Assembly (NCBI GenBank): GCA_016705685.1
Contig: JADJLB010000001.1
Span: forward strand, 682,001-746,000
Length of the DNA stretch: 64,000 nt
Direction: 5' to 3'
Source: Propionivibrio sp.
Lineage (GTDB): Bacteria; Pseudomonadota; Gammaproteobacteria; Burkholderiales; Rhodocyclaceae
This document shows positions 48,374 to 57,131 of the stretch, piece by piece. The notes beneath the pieces were generated by a model, which was not told the DNA's origin, made no database searches, and was given only the letters and a program-made list of their open reading frames with translations. A program made the translations under genes and the position numbers. Every line of letters begins with the position of its first letter. Positions within the stretch are counted from its first letter, which is position 1.

Positions 48374-49648
48374 ATGAACGGCGAATTTGACTCCCCGTGC
48401 ATTCAAATCAGCAACGGTCGGGTGATCGACCCGAAGATCGGTTTCGACGAGCAAACGGACCTATTCATTGCCAAGGGTTGTATTCAGGCCGTCGGTCGGA
48501 GGCCGTCGGAATTTACGCCGACGCGGCTTATTGATGCCCGCAATCGGGTGGTTTGCCCCGGTCTGGTTGATTTATCGGCACGCCTGACCAGTCTTGAATC
48601 CGAACTTTCAGCCGCGGTGGCCGGAGGGGTTACCGCACTGGCTTGTCCCCCCGACACCATGCCTCCGCTCGATGAAACCGGACTGGTCGAACGTTTGGTT
48701 CGGCGCAGTGAAGCGCTGGGCCTTGCGCGTGTATACCCGATTGGCGCATTGACCCAACAACTGGCCGGGGAAAGACTTTCCGAGATGGTCAGTCTGACAC
48801 GTGCCGGCTGCATCGCCTTCTCACAGGCCAAGCAACCGATATTCGATACGCAAGTGTTGTGGCGTGCCATGCAATATGCTGCCACCTTTGATTATGCGAT
48901 GCGCCTGCAGCCTCAGGACCATTACCTGGCCCGGGATGGCGTGGCCCACGACGGTGAAGTGGCCTCGCGATTAGGTCTGGCCGGAATTCCGGTATGTGCT
49001 GAAACGGTGGCGATCGTTACCGCACTGCAGTTGGCGCAGGAAACCGGCGCGCGTTTGCATCTGGCCAGATTGTCGTCCGCGGCAGGCGTTGCCCTGGTTC
49101 GCGAGGCAAAGCGTAACGGCTTGAAGATCAGTTGTGACGTTTCAATTTACCATCTTCATCTCTCGGAAGCGGACATTGGTTACTTTGACAGCCATGCGCG
49201 CTTTGACCCTCCACTGCGCTCGGTCAGCGACCGTGAGGCCTTACGGTCTGCTGCCGCAGAAGGACTCGCCGCCGTTTGTTCCGATCACACGCCGGTTGAT
49301 GAGGACGGAAAGCAACTGCCTTTTGCCGAATCCCTCCCGGGGGCGACTGGCCTCGAACTTCTATTGCCCTTGGTACTCAGATGGGCGGATGAAATGAAGC
49401 TCCCCTTACATCAAGCGCTTGCCAGAATCACATCCGATCCTGCGGCTATTCTTGGCATCGAAGCCGGTTGCCTGACGCTTGGGCGCCCCGCCGATCTGTG
49501 CATCTTCGACCCGACGGAGCCTTGGCGGGTCGCTGCCGGGGTTCTGCGCAGCGAAGGCAAGAACACGCCATTCATGGATGACGCGATGATCGGGCGGGTG
49601 CACACGACTCTGGTGGGCGGGCGAGTGGTATACGAAACCAAAGCTTGA
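48374..49648 (+). CDS. pyrC: Dihydroorotase-like protein lacking zinc ligands (PyrC'/PyrX)
   Basis: 424 residues with the amidohydrolase fold of type I dihydroorotase. Where active enzymes have the metal motif DLHVH, this one has DLSAR at residues 66-70, so both His are lost. The later Asp (Asp304 in CSDHTPVD) is kept, and residues around 170-200 do not show the usual His ligands. Such inactive homologues pair with PyrB as structural subunits in Pseudomonas. A true dihydroorotase must be encoded elsewhere. It follows pyrB by 3 bases. Confidence 0.9.
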   Translation: MNGEFDSPCIQISNGRVIDPKIGFDEQTDLFIAKGCIQAVGRRPSEFTPTRLIDARNRVVCPGLVDLSARLTSLESELSAAVAGGVTALACPPDTMPPLDETGLVERLVRRSEALGLARVYPIGALTQQLAGERLSEMVSLTRAGCIAFSQAKQPIFDTQVLWRAMQYAATFDYAMRLQPQDHYLARDGVAHDGEVASRLGLAGIPVCAETVAIVTALQLAQETGARLHLARLSSAAGVALVREAKRNGLKISCDVSIYHLHLSEADIGYFDSHARFDPPLRSVSDREALRSAAAEGLAAVCSDHTPVDEDGKQLPFAESLPGATGLELLLPLVLRWADEMKLPLHQALARITSDPAAILGIEAGCLTLGRPADLCIFDPTEPWRVAAGVLRSEGKNTPFMDDAMIGRVHTTLVGGRVVYETKA

Positions 49649-49694
49649 TGCCTCCCCGGCTTTCCGGCTGAGCGGCGTGACACACCGTCGGGGT

Positions 49695-49988
49695 TCAGCG
49701 GTCTGGTAGCAGGCGACGCGCAGCATCCGCCGGTGCCGCCTTCACTTCGATGACTTTACGTCGTGAAGACTGGCCAGTCTTCAGGTTCACCAGCGACTTC
49801 GCCAACCCCAGGCGATCGGCAATGAAAGCAATCAAGTTGGCGTTGGCCTGGCCATCGATCGGCATTGCGGCCAAGCGTATCTTCAGAGCGTCGCCATGCA
49901 ATCCGACGATTTCAGTTTTTTTCGCGTTTGGCTGGACGTGCAGCTTGAGCGTGATTCTGCCCTCGCCGACGAGCAACCACGGGGGCAT
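49695..49988 (-). CDS. yggU: YggU family protein (DUF167)
   Basis: 97 residues from ATG 49988, which overlaps the yggT stop by one base. The motif LKLHVQPNAKKTEIVGLHGD at the N-terminus and MPIDGQANANLIAFIADRLG in the middle are typical of DUF167, with a basic C-terminal part (TGQSSRRKVIEV). The function is unknown. Last gene of the minus-strand group yggS-proC-yggT-yggU. Confidence 0.92.
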   Translation of the reverse strand: MPPWLLVGEGRITLKLHVQPNAKKTEIVGLHGDALKIRLAAMPIDGQANANLIAFIADRLGLAKSLVNLKTGQSSRRKVIEVKAAPADAARRLLPDR

Positions 49989-50527
49989 CACAAAAACATC
50001 AGCACGAGTTGAGCGAGCAGAATGGCGATCAGCGGGGAGAGATCGATCGCGGCGATGGGTGGGACGAGGCGTTGAATCGGGCGTAGGAAAGGTCGTGTCA
50101 GTTGTGATACAGGCTGCGCCAACGGTGAGTAAGGGCTCACCCAGGAAAGAACGGCTTGCAGGAAGAGTGCGCCAATCAGGAGATAAATGCTGAAGCGCAG
50201 CGTTGCGAGCATCCCTTGCCACAGAATCAGCCCGATCAGCGTATCGCTTGCCAGGAGGTCGCTGCTGCCCCGCAGCGAAAACACCGCCAGCAGTAGTAAC
50301 ACCTGTAGCAGGTACGCCGGTACCAGGCTGGCCAGATCGAAACCAAAGAATCCCGGCAGGATCTTGCGCAGCGGCACGACCAGCCAGTTGGTGAGCTGTA
50401 CGACGAAAGCGCCAATCTGATTGCGGAACGAGACACGGAATGCCTGCAAGAAAAAGCGCAGTAACAGAACGAAGGTAAAAAAACTGATCAGCGCATCGAA
50501 CAGGAAGAGTCCGGCTTGAGAGAGCAC
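49988..50527 (-). CDS. yggT: YggT family membrane protein
   Basis: 179 residues from GTG 50527, chosen because GAGGA lies 6 bases upstream; a TTG at 50533 is the other choice. Two YGGT repeats are seen, each with hydrophobic helices: the first with LVVPLRKILPGFFGFDLASL, the second with LTRPFLRPIQRLVPPIAAID. It is an inner-membrane protein linked to cell division or osmotic response in some bacteria, without a firm role. It lies between proC and yggU. Confidence 0.9.
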   Translation of the reverse strand: MLSQAGLFLFDALISFFTFVLLLRFFLQAFRVSFRNQIGAFVVQLTNWLVVPLRKILPGFFGFDLASLVPAYLLQVLLLLAVFSLRGSSDLLASDTLIGLILWQGMLATLRFSIYLLIGALFLQAVLSWVSPYSPLAQPVSQLTRPFLRPIQRLVPPIAAIDLSPLIAILLAQLVLMFL

Positions 50528-50529
50528 GC

Positions 50530-51342
50530 TCAATCCTCGCCGAGCAATTTGCCCAGTTCGGCGCTCCGCGCATCAGCCACGCGGACGGCGGCAATGATAT
50601 TCTCCTTGACGCCACGCTCGGCCATGGTCAGCAGCGCCGCTTCGGTTGTCCCGCCTTTGGAGGTGACTCGCTCACGCAGCACGCAGGGGGATTCGTCGGA
50701 TTGTGCAGCAAGTTTGGCTGCGCCCAGCGTCGTTTCGATCGATAGCTGGCGCGCCTGCTTGGGTGTCAGACCGAGTTCGATCGCAGCCTGCTGCAGGGCT
50801 TCGATAAAGAGAAACACATAGGCCGGGCCGCCACCCGATACAGCGGTCACGGCGTCAAGCTGGGCCTCGTCGATGACCCATACCGTGCTGCCCACCGCGC
50901 GAAGAATACGTTCGGCGCCGAGTCGCTCGGCTTCGGTAACTGTCGTCAGGGCATACAGTCCGGTAACCCCGGAACTGATCAATGCCGGGGTATTGGGCAT
51001 GGCACGGACCAGTTTGTCGTACCCGCCCAACCAGCGTGAAAGATCGGCGAGATGCAGGCCGGCCGCGATGCTGATGACAAGCTGCTGCTTCAGGTGCTTC
51101 TGAAGCGGAGCGCAGGCCTCTTTCATCTGTTGCGGCTTGACGGCCAATACCAAGGCATCGCACAACAGAACAGTCGCCGTCAGTTCGGCGTAGCAACGTA
51201 CCTTGTGTTCCTTTTCAACACGGGCGCGGTTTTCTGCGCTGATTTCGATGACGGAGATATCGCCCGGAGGAAACCCTGTGTTCAGCAAGCCGCCAATTAG
51301 CGCGCTGGCCATGTTTCCACCACCAAGAAATGTTATCTTCAT
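50530..51342 (-). CDS. proC: Pyrroline-5-carboxylate reductase
   Basis: 270 residues. It reduces pyrroline-5-carboxylate to proline with NADPH. The Rossmann motif is ITFLGGGNMASALIGGLL; LAVKPQQMKE, AMPNTPALISSGVTGLYA and the C-terminal VSGGGPAYVFLFIEAL region with VTSKGGTTEAALLTM are conserved. Its start overlaps the yggS stop by 4 bases. Confidence 0.96.
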   Translation of the reverse strand: MKITFLGGGNMASALIGGLLNTGFPPGDISVIEISAENRARVEKEHKVRCYAELTATVLLCDALVLAVKPQQMKEACAPLQKHLKQQLVISIAAGLHLADLSRWLGGYDKLVRAMPNTPALISSGVTGLYALTTVTEAERLGAERILRAVGSTVWVIDEAQLDAVTAVSGGGPAYVFLFIEALQQAAIELGLTPKQARQLSIETTLGAAKLAAQSDESPCVLRERVTSKGGTTEAALLTMAERGVKENIIAAVRVADARSAELGKLLGED

Positions 51343-52028
51343 GATTTGTTTCTTACACCAAAAATTGCGGTACCGACACGTACCATGGACGATCCTTCGG
51401 CTATTGCCGCTTCAAGGTCGTGTGACATTCCCATCGACAAAGTATCGAGCAACAAGCCATCACTCTTCAGTTGTTCAAAAATTGCGCGAAGGCGCCGAAA
51501 GGCTTTCCGCTGGAGCACAAATTCTTCGATCGGGGCAGGAATAGCCATCAAGCCCCGAAGCTTTAAGCGGGGTAGTGTCGCAACCTGACGCGCCAGTAAC
51601 TTTACTTCATCCAACAGAACACCGCTCTTCGAGGTTTCGCCGCTGACGTTCACCTGTAGGCAAATCTGCAAAGGTTCAAGGGCATCCGGGCGCTGCGCGG
51701 AAAGCCTTTCAGCGATCTTCAGGCGGTCGACCGAGTGTACCCAATCAAACACCTCAGCCACTTGCCGCGTCTTGTTACTCTGCAGCGGCCCGATGAAATG
51801 CCACTCCAGGCCCAGAGCACCGAGTTCGGCGATCTTGGCAATCCCTTCCTGGACATAGTTTTCGCCGAATGACTTCTGTCCGGCCGCCACGGCCTCTCGA
51901 ACATCTGCTGCAGGCCAGGTCTTGCTGACAGCAAGTAGCGAAATATCGTCCGGGTTCCGTCCGTATTTTCGAGCCGCCGCAAGAATGCGTGCGAGAACGG
52001 CTTGCAGGTTAGCGGAAATTGTTGTCAT
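51339..52028 (-). CDS. yggS: YggS family pyridoxal phosphate homeostasis protein
   Basis: 229 residues from ATG 52028. PLP-binding barrel protein with the Schiff-base Lys in LLAVSKTWPA near residue 36, SFGENYVQE, EWHFIGPLQSNK and a C-terminal LSMGMSHDLEAAIAEGSSMVRVGTAIFG. It controls free PLP levels; no enzymatic activity is known. First gene of the yggS-proC-yggT-yggU group and divergent from pilT. A TATACT-like -10 box on the minus strand lies in the 68-base gap. Confidence 0.94.
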   Translation of the reverse strand: MTTISANLQAVLARILAAARKYGRNPDDISLLAVSKTWPAADVREAVAAGQKSFGENYVQEGIAKIAELGALGLEWHFIGPLQSNKTRQVAEVFDWVHSVDRLKIAERLSAQRPDALEPLQICLQVNVSGETSKSGVLLDEVKLLARQVATLPRLKLRGLMAIPAPIEEFVLQRKAFRRLRAIFEQLKSDGLLLDTLSMGMSHDLEAAIAEGSSMVRVGTAIFGVRNKS

Positions 52029-52096
52029 AATCAAACGTCGCACGGATGTTGCCAAGTATATCACTGCACCTCGACCCTCGCTGAGGATGGACCCCG

Positions 52097-53143
52097 ATGG
52101 ATATCACCGAACTGCTGGCCTTTAGTGTCAAGAATAAAGCGTCCGACCTGCATTTGTCGTCGGGTTTGCCGCCGATGATCCGGGTGCACGGTGATGTGCG
52201 CCGTATCAACTTGCCCGCCATGGAGCACAAGGATGTCCATGCCATGGTGTACGACATCATGAACGATGGTCAGCGCAAGCATTATGAAGAAGTCCTGGAA
52301 TGTGACTTTTCTTTCGAAATCCCCAATCTGGCGCGGTTTCGTGTCAATGCTTTTGTCCAGAACAGGGGTGCGGCAGCGGTGTTCCGGACCATTCCCTCAA
52401 AAATACTTTCGCTTGAAGATCTGGGCTGCCCGAAGATATTCAAGGATATTTCCGAGTATCCGCGCGGCATCGTACTGGTAACCGGCCCGACAGGTTCGGG
52501 CAAGTCGACCACGCTGGCAGCGATGGTCAACCATATCAACGAAAATGAACACGCTCATATTCTGACCGTCGAAGATCCGATCGAATTTGTCCATGAATCG
52601 AAAAAATGTCTGATCAACCAGCGCGAGGTCGGTCCGCATACGCTGTCGTTTGCCAACGCGCTTCGTTCGGCCCTGCGTGAAGATCCGGACGTCATTCTTG
52701 TCGGCGAAATGCGCGATCTGGAAACCATTCGTCTGGCGTTGACCGGCGCCGAAACCGGCCACCTCGTTTTCGGTACCTTGCACACCTCAAGCGCCGCCAA
52801 GACTATAGACCGCGTCGTCGACGTTTTCCCCGCGGCTGAAAAGGACATGGTTCGTTCGATGCTCTCTGAATCGCTTCGCGCTGTGATTTCACAGACCCTG
52901 CTCAAGACCAAGGATGGTCAGGGACGTACGGCGGCACATGAAATCATGATTGGCACACCGGCAATCCGAAATCTGATCCGCGAAAACAAAGTGGCGCAGA
53001 TGTATTCCTCCATTCAGACCGGCGCGCAACTTGGCATGCAAACGCTTGACCAGAATCTGCTTGAACTTGTTCGCCGGAACGTGGTTTCCGCCGCTGAGGC
53101 GCGAGGCAAGGCCGCCAACAAAGACGCATTCCCGGGCGCATAA
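52097..53143 (+). CDS. pilT: Type IV pilus retraction ATPase PilT
   Basis: 348 residues. GAGGA lies 9 bases before the ATG. The Walker A loop is GPTGSGKSTTLAA near residue 134, followed by the Asp box ILTVEDPIEFVH, Walker B with LVGEMRDLETIRLAL and the His box TGHLVFGTLHTSSA. The PilT-specific C-terminal motif AIRNLIRENKVAQ is present. The hexamer powers pilus retraction and twitching. pilU follows after 25 bases. Confidence 0.96.
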   Translation: MDITELLAFSVKNKASDLHLSSGLPPMIRVHGDVRRINLPAMEHKDVHAMVYDIMNDGQRKHYEEVLECDFSFEIPNLARFRVNAFVQNRGAAAVFRTIPSKILSLEDLGCPKIFKDISEYPRGIVLVTGPTGSGKSTTLAAMVNHINENEHAHILTVEDPIEFVHESKKCLINQREVGPHTLSFANALRSALREDPDVILVGEMRDLETIRLALTGAETGHLVFGTLHTSSAAKTIDRVVDVFPAAEKDMVRSMLSESLRAVISQTLLKTKDGQGRTAAHEIMIGTPAIRNLIRENKVAQMYSSIQTGAQLGMQTLDQNLLELVRRNVVSAAEARGKAANKDAFPGA

Positions 53144-53168
53144 CGTGTACACGAGACGAGGTTAAATC

Positions 53169-54305
53169 ATGGAACGCGATCAGGCACTAAAATTCATGCA
53201 TGATCTTTTGCGCCTGATGTCGCAGAAGAATGGTTCGGACCTCTTTATTACGGCCAATTTTCCTCCGGCAATCAAGGTGGATGGCAAGGTGACCCCGGTT
53301 TCAAACCAGGTGTTGACTTCACAGCACACCTCGGAGTTGGCCCGTTCCATCATGAACGATCGTCAGGCGGCCGAATTCGAGGCGACCAAGGAATGCAACT
53401 TCGCCATTTCGCCCTCGGGCATTGGGCGCTTTCGTGTCAACGCATTGATTCAGCAGGGCCGTGTGGCCGTTGTCTGCCGAACGATCAACATGTCGATTCC
53501 GACTCTGGACGAACTCGGTTTGCCGACCGTGCTGAAAGATCTGGCGATGACCAAACGGGGCCTGGTCATTTTTGTCGGCGGTACGGGTACCGGGAAAACC
53601 ACCTCGCTGGCGGCATTGGTCGATCACCGCAACAAGAACAGTCATGGCCACATCATCACGGTCGAAGACCCGATCGAGTTCATTCACGAGCATAAAGGCT
53701 GCATCGTCACCCAACGCGAAATCGGTGTCGATACGGACTCCTGGGAAGCGGCACTGAAAAACACTTTGCGCCAGGCGCCCGATGTCATCCTGATGGGCGA
53801 AATCCGCGACCGGGAGACGATGGATCACGCCATCGCCTTTGCCGAAACCGGGCACCTTTGCCTGGCCACTTTGCATGCCAACAGCGCCAATCAGGCCATC
53901 GACCGGGTCATCAACTTCTTCCCCGAAGAGCGTCGTCACCAGCTTCTGATGGATCTGTCGCTCAACCTGCGGGCACTCATTTCGCAACGTCTACTTCCCA
54001 AGAAAGACGGCAAGGGCCGTGTGGCGGCCATTGAAGTCATGCTCAATTCGCCGCTGATCTCCGACCTCATTTTCAAGGGCGAAGTGCTGGAGATCAAGGA
54101 GATCATGAAGAAGTCGCGCGAACTTGGCATGCAAACCTTTGACCAGGCGTTGTTTGACCATTACGAAGCCGGGCGCATTACGTACGAGGATGCCTTGCGC
54201 AATGCGGACTCGATCAATGATCTCCGCCTCCAGATCAAACTGCACAGCAAGGATTCCAAGGATCGTGACCTGAATTCGGGAATCGGACATCTCGAGGTCG
54301 TCTGA
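53169..54305 (+). CDS. pilU: Type IV pilus accessory retraction ATPase PilU
   Basis: 378 residues. Walker A GGTGTGKTTSLAAL near residue 140, Asp box TVEDPIEFIHEH, Walker B LMGEIRDRETMDHA and His box TGHLCLATLHANSA. It is longer than PilT at the C-terminus and lacks the AIRNLIRE motif, typical of PilU. It assists PilT in retraction against load. Confidence 0.95.
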   Translation: MERDQALKFMHDLLRLMSQKNGSDLFITANFPPAIKVDGKVTPVSNQVLTSQHTSELARSIMNDRQAAEFEATKECNFAISPSGIGRFRVNALIQQGRVAVVCRTINMSIPTLDELGLPTVLKDLAMTKRGLVIFVGGTGTGKTTSLAALVDHRNKNSHGHIITVEDPIEFIHEHKGCIVTQREIGVDTDSWEAALKNTLRQAPDVILMGEIRDRETMDHAIAFAETGHLCLATLHANSANQAIDRVINFFPEERRHQLLMDLSLNLRALISQRLLPKKDGKGRVAAIEVMLNSPLISDLIFKGEVLEIKEIMKKSRELGMQTFDQALFDHYEAGRITYEDALRNADSINDLRLQIKLHSKDSKDRDLNSGIGHLEVV

Positions 54306-54342
54306 ACCGTATTGAACCCGAAGATGCCTTCGTCTGTCCCGA

Positions 54343-55746
54343 TTAAAGCACCTGATTGACCAGGCGGTCGGCGCGAACGCGTGCCAGACGTTTTATCAGG
54401 CGTTGAACCGGAATCGGGTAGGTGTCCATGGCATCCAGCGCCTTGTGGTGATGAAGGCGCTGCGTATACGCCAAAATCTGGTCCAGTTCGGCCAGATGTC
54501 GATCAAGCAGTAATTTGTGCGGATCGTGAATCAATAACCCGTTTTCCAGATCGAGTCGCCAGGCGCGCGGGTTGAAGTTGTTGCCAGTCAATAAGGCATA
54601 GTGCTCATCGACCAATAATCCCTTGAGGTGGAAGCTGTTGTCGCCGTCGCGCCAGATGTGCACATTAAGCGTACCCGCATCAATGGCTCGCTGATGGGTC
54701 CTGCAGAAGCGGCGCAGGTTGGCTTCGTAGAGATAGGGAGCGCGCCAATGGCTTTAAATGGCTCGTTGGGCGGGATATAGAAATCATTGGCGGTTTTATC
54801 GCCGAGCACGATGGTGACCTGACAGCCGGCCTTGATCTTGATGTCGAGGGATTTGCGCACCGGGCCGGGCAGGTTGAAGTAAGGTAGAACAACACTAAAC
54901 GCTGTTCCGCATGCTGGATCAGCTGGAGGATGGCCGCATTGAGTTCGTTGTCACGCACGCCGAGGCCGATAAGGGGTGTGACGCCGACTTCTCCGTGTTT
55001 GAGGGCGTTTCGCCGAAGCGGTAGTGTGTCTTAGCCAGTTCTGACGAAACTTGACGATGGCCTTCTGTATTGCCACGGTTCTTGGCGCTTTGGCGGTGTT
55101 CAGAGAGTACCGATGGACCGTTGCGCAACACATCGGTCAGCAGGCCGGCCATGCTGTCGGCGAGCGGCCTATTCTGCAGAAGGTGATAGCGGTCGAGTCG
55201 ATAGCGGTGGTTTCGCTGCAGATAGACATTGTTCAGGCTGGCGCCGCTATACAACACGCAATCGTCAATGATGAATCCCTTAAGATGCATGACCCCCAAG
55301 AGTTCGCGTCGCTGAATCGGAACGCCATATATCTCGACGCCCGGGCCGAGGCGTTGCGCCATCTCCCGGTACAAGGCCGCGTTGCCGGCGGATCGGGCCT
55401 TGCCAATAAGGCCACGCTGTGCCCGATGCCAGTCAACAAAAACCGCAACCTCAAGTTGTGGTTGTGCCTTCTTGGCGGCATACAGTGCGGACAGGACTTC
55501 CTGTCCCGCCTCGTCATCCTGCAAGTACAGTGTGGTCATGAGAATACGCTGCCTGGCTTGGGCAATCATCGCCAGCAGCGTCGTCCGGAAGGTTTCCGGG
55601 CTCGACAAGACGCTGATACGCTCGGCGCCGATCGGCAGGCAATTCAGGCGAGCAAGCGACGGCTTGCCGTTGGCGCGTTCACGCCAGCGTTGCCACGCCG
55701 AAATGAAGCCGTTAGTCTTTGACAGTTGTGCCTGAGTATTTTCCAC
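54343..55746 (-). pseudogene. pssA: PssA-like CDP-diacylglycerol-serine O-phosphatidyltransferase, frameshifted three times
   Basis: Read from 55746, the protein keeps PssA identity throughout but changes frame three times: near 54995-55015, near 54880-54890 and near 54740-54750. Each shift is by one missing base, and the three together restore the original frame. Both phospholipase D-type HKD motifs survive: HLKGFIIDD near 55265-55290 and HLKGLLVDE near 54612-54636, followed by LTGNNFNPRAWRLDLENGLL. Fragments KTANDFYIPPNEPFKAIGALP and DNELNAAILQLIQHAEQ match the middle. An intact gene would encode about 467 residues making phosphatidylserine. It is either a recent pseudogene or a local base-calling problem. 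Confidence 0.85.
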
Positions 55747-56112
55747 GAACGGAGATTATCCTAGAAACCGCCAGTCGGATGGGGTGGAGTGTGCAGTATT
55801 TGGGTTGCAGGGCAATCCGCCGTGTAGCGGACACACGCAATAGGTGAGCAGATGAATCGGAACAAATCCCATTTGTGTCAATGCCCTATGCCATGAGACA
55901 AGCGCTCAACCGAGGTTTCCGGAATTGTATCGGCAGGTCAAAAAAACAGATCGACAGTGATCATTATTCGCAACAAAATGCGGCAAGGGGCGTGTGTCGA
56001 CGCGTTGGGGGTTTGCGGCCATTTTCTTTCATGCAATGGGCGGGTCTGTATTGTCGAACCCACGATTTTGCCCTATTCTCTCGGATCGGTCCAACACTGG
56101 GAGTCTTACTCG
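55747..56112. other. Intergenic region between pssA and the alpha/beta-hydrolase gene
   Basis: About 366 bases of divergent gap. It contains the sigma-70 promoter at 56051-56079 and a GGGAG ribosome site for the hydrolase. The hydrolase frame stays open to 55957, but that part has no protein-like features and no ribosome site. The pssA promoter on the minus strand was not identified. Confidence 0.5.
56051..56079 (+). promoter_or_regulatory. Sigma-70 promoter for the alpha/beta-hydrolase gene
   Basis: TTGTCG (56051-56056), a 17-base spacer and TATTCT (56074-56079) match sigma-70. Transcription would start near 56086, and GGGAG (56099-56103) then precedes ATG 56113 by 9 bases. This supports the chosen start codon. 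Confidence 0.6.
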
Positions 56113-56955
56113 ATGCATCGGCAACTGCATACACTTGATCGTCTTGCGTCTGAGGAAAAAGGCTATCCGCCATTGGTTTTTGTGCACGGAGGCTATACGC
56201 ATTCCGCGTGTTGGGATGTGAACTTCCTGCCTTATTTCCAGGCGTTGGGCTTTAATTGTTACGCTGTGGATTTGTCCGGGCACGGCAAGAGCGCCGGGCG
56301 AGACAAGCTCAATAGTTTCGGGCTGGATCATTACGCGGACGATGTCGGACATCTTGTCGCCGGTTTGGACGCTGATCCGGTGTTGATCGGGCACTCAATG
56401 GGTGCGGTCGTCGTGCAACGTTATCTCGAGAAAGCGCCGGCAAAAGCCGTAGTGATGATGGCCCCCGTGCCCCCAACCGGCTTGGCGGCATCGGGAATGC
56501 AACTGGCCCTGCGCCAACCCGAATTTGTGGCCGAAGCCGAACGCGCCGTGCGTGGCGAATACACTGCCAATACGGTCAGAGTGATGCGTGAGGTTTATTT
56601 CTCGCCCGACGCGACCATGGAGCATTTCGCCCAATTCCAGCCGATGGTCCAGGATGAGTCGATGCTGGTATTGACTGAAATGATGACGCTCGCCATGCGA
56701 TTGCCCCGGCGGCGACCGCGGATACCGGCGCTGGTCATCGGCGGGCAGCTCGATATGTTGTTTGCCGCCAACCGGCTGCATTTCACGGCAACCGGCTGGA
56801 ATGCGGATACTTGCGTCATCCCTCGTGCGGGGCACATGCTGATGATCGATCCGCAGTGGGTGAGCGTTGCGGAAAAGATCCATGCCTGGCTTGGCGTCAA
56901 ACTTGGATTGCCTGGCCACGGCACCCGGCGCGTACCCGCGACGCTGGCGGCCTGA
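56113..56955 (+). CDS. Alpha/beta-hydrolase
   Basis: 280 residues from ATG 56113, supported by promoter and ribosome-site positions. The oxyanion-hole strand is PPLVFVHGGYTHSACWD, the nucleophile elbow is LIGHSMGAVVVQRYL (Ser near residue 97), an Asp lies in IGGQLDMLFAA and the catalytic His in IPRAGHMLMIDPQW. The core resembles non-heme haloperoxidase or esterase-like members, but the substrate is unknown. A basic/Pro-rich tail (GLPGHGTRRVPATLAA) ends the protein. It lies upstream of moaA with a 176-base gap and no shown link. Confidence 0.87.
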   Translation: MHRQLHTLDRLASEEKGYPPLVFVHGGYTHSACWDVNFLPYFQALGFNCYAVDLSGHGKSAGRDKLNSFGLDHYADDVGHLVAGLDADPVLIGHSMGAVVVQRYLEKAPAKAVVMMAPVPPTGLAASGMQLALRQPEFVAEAERAVRGEYTANTVRVMREVYFSPDATMEHFAQFQPMVQDESMLVLTEMMTLAMRLPRRRPRIPALVIGGQLDMLFAANRLHFTATGWNADTCVIPRAGHMLMIDPQWVSVAEKIHAWLGVKLGLPGHGTRRVPATLAA

Positions 56956-57131
56956 ATTGAACGACGAAATCGCCGGTTGTGGCCGAGCTCCGCACTCAAC
57001 GTGTCGGCCAATCGGGTTATTGACCGGTTTGCCATAGTCAATGTGGCTGGGCACTGTGACTCCGTGATGACGACGTATTTAATGCCCTGGGGTTGTCGAG
57101 CCATGCTGAGACCAGGGCGGCTCGTCGCGAA

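Noticed and set aside
49695-50615. Minus-strand frame of about 300 codons spanning yggU, yggT and part of proC
   Set aside because: Only its last 97 codons are the yggU protein; the rest runs out of frame through yggT and proC.
55957-56112. N-terminal extension of the alpha/beta-hydrolase
   Set aside because: The promoter and ribosome site place the start at 56113, and the extension lacks conserved features.
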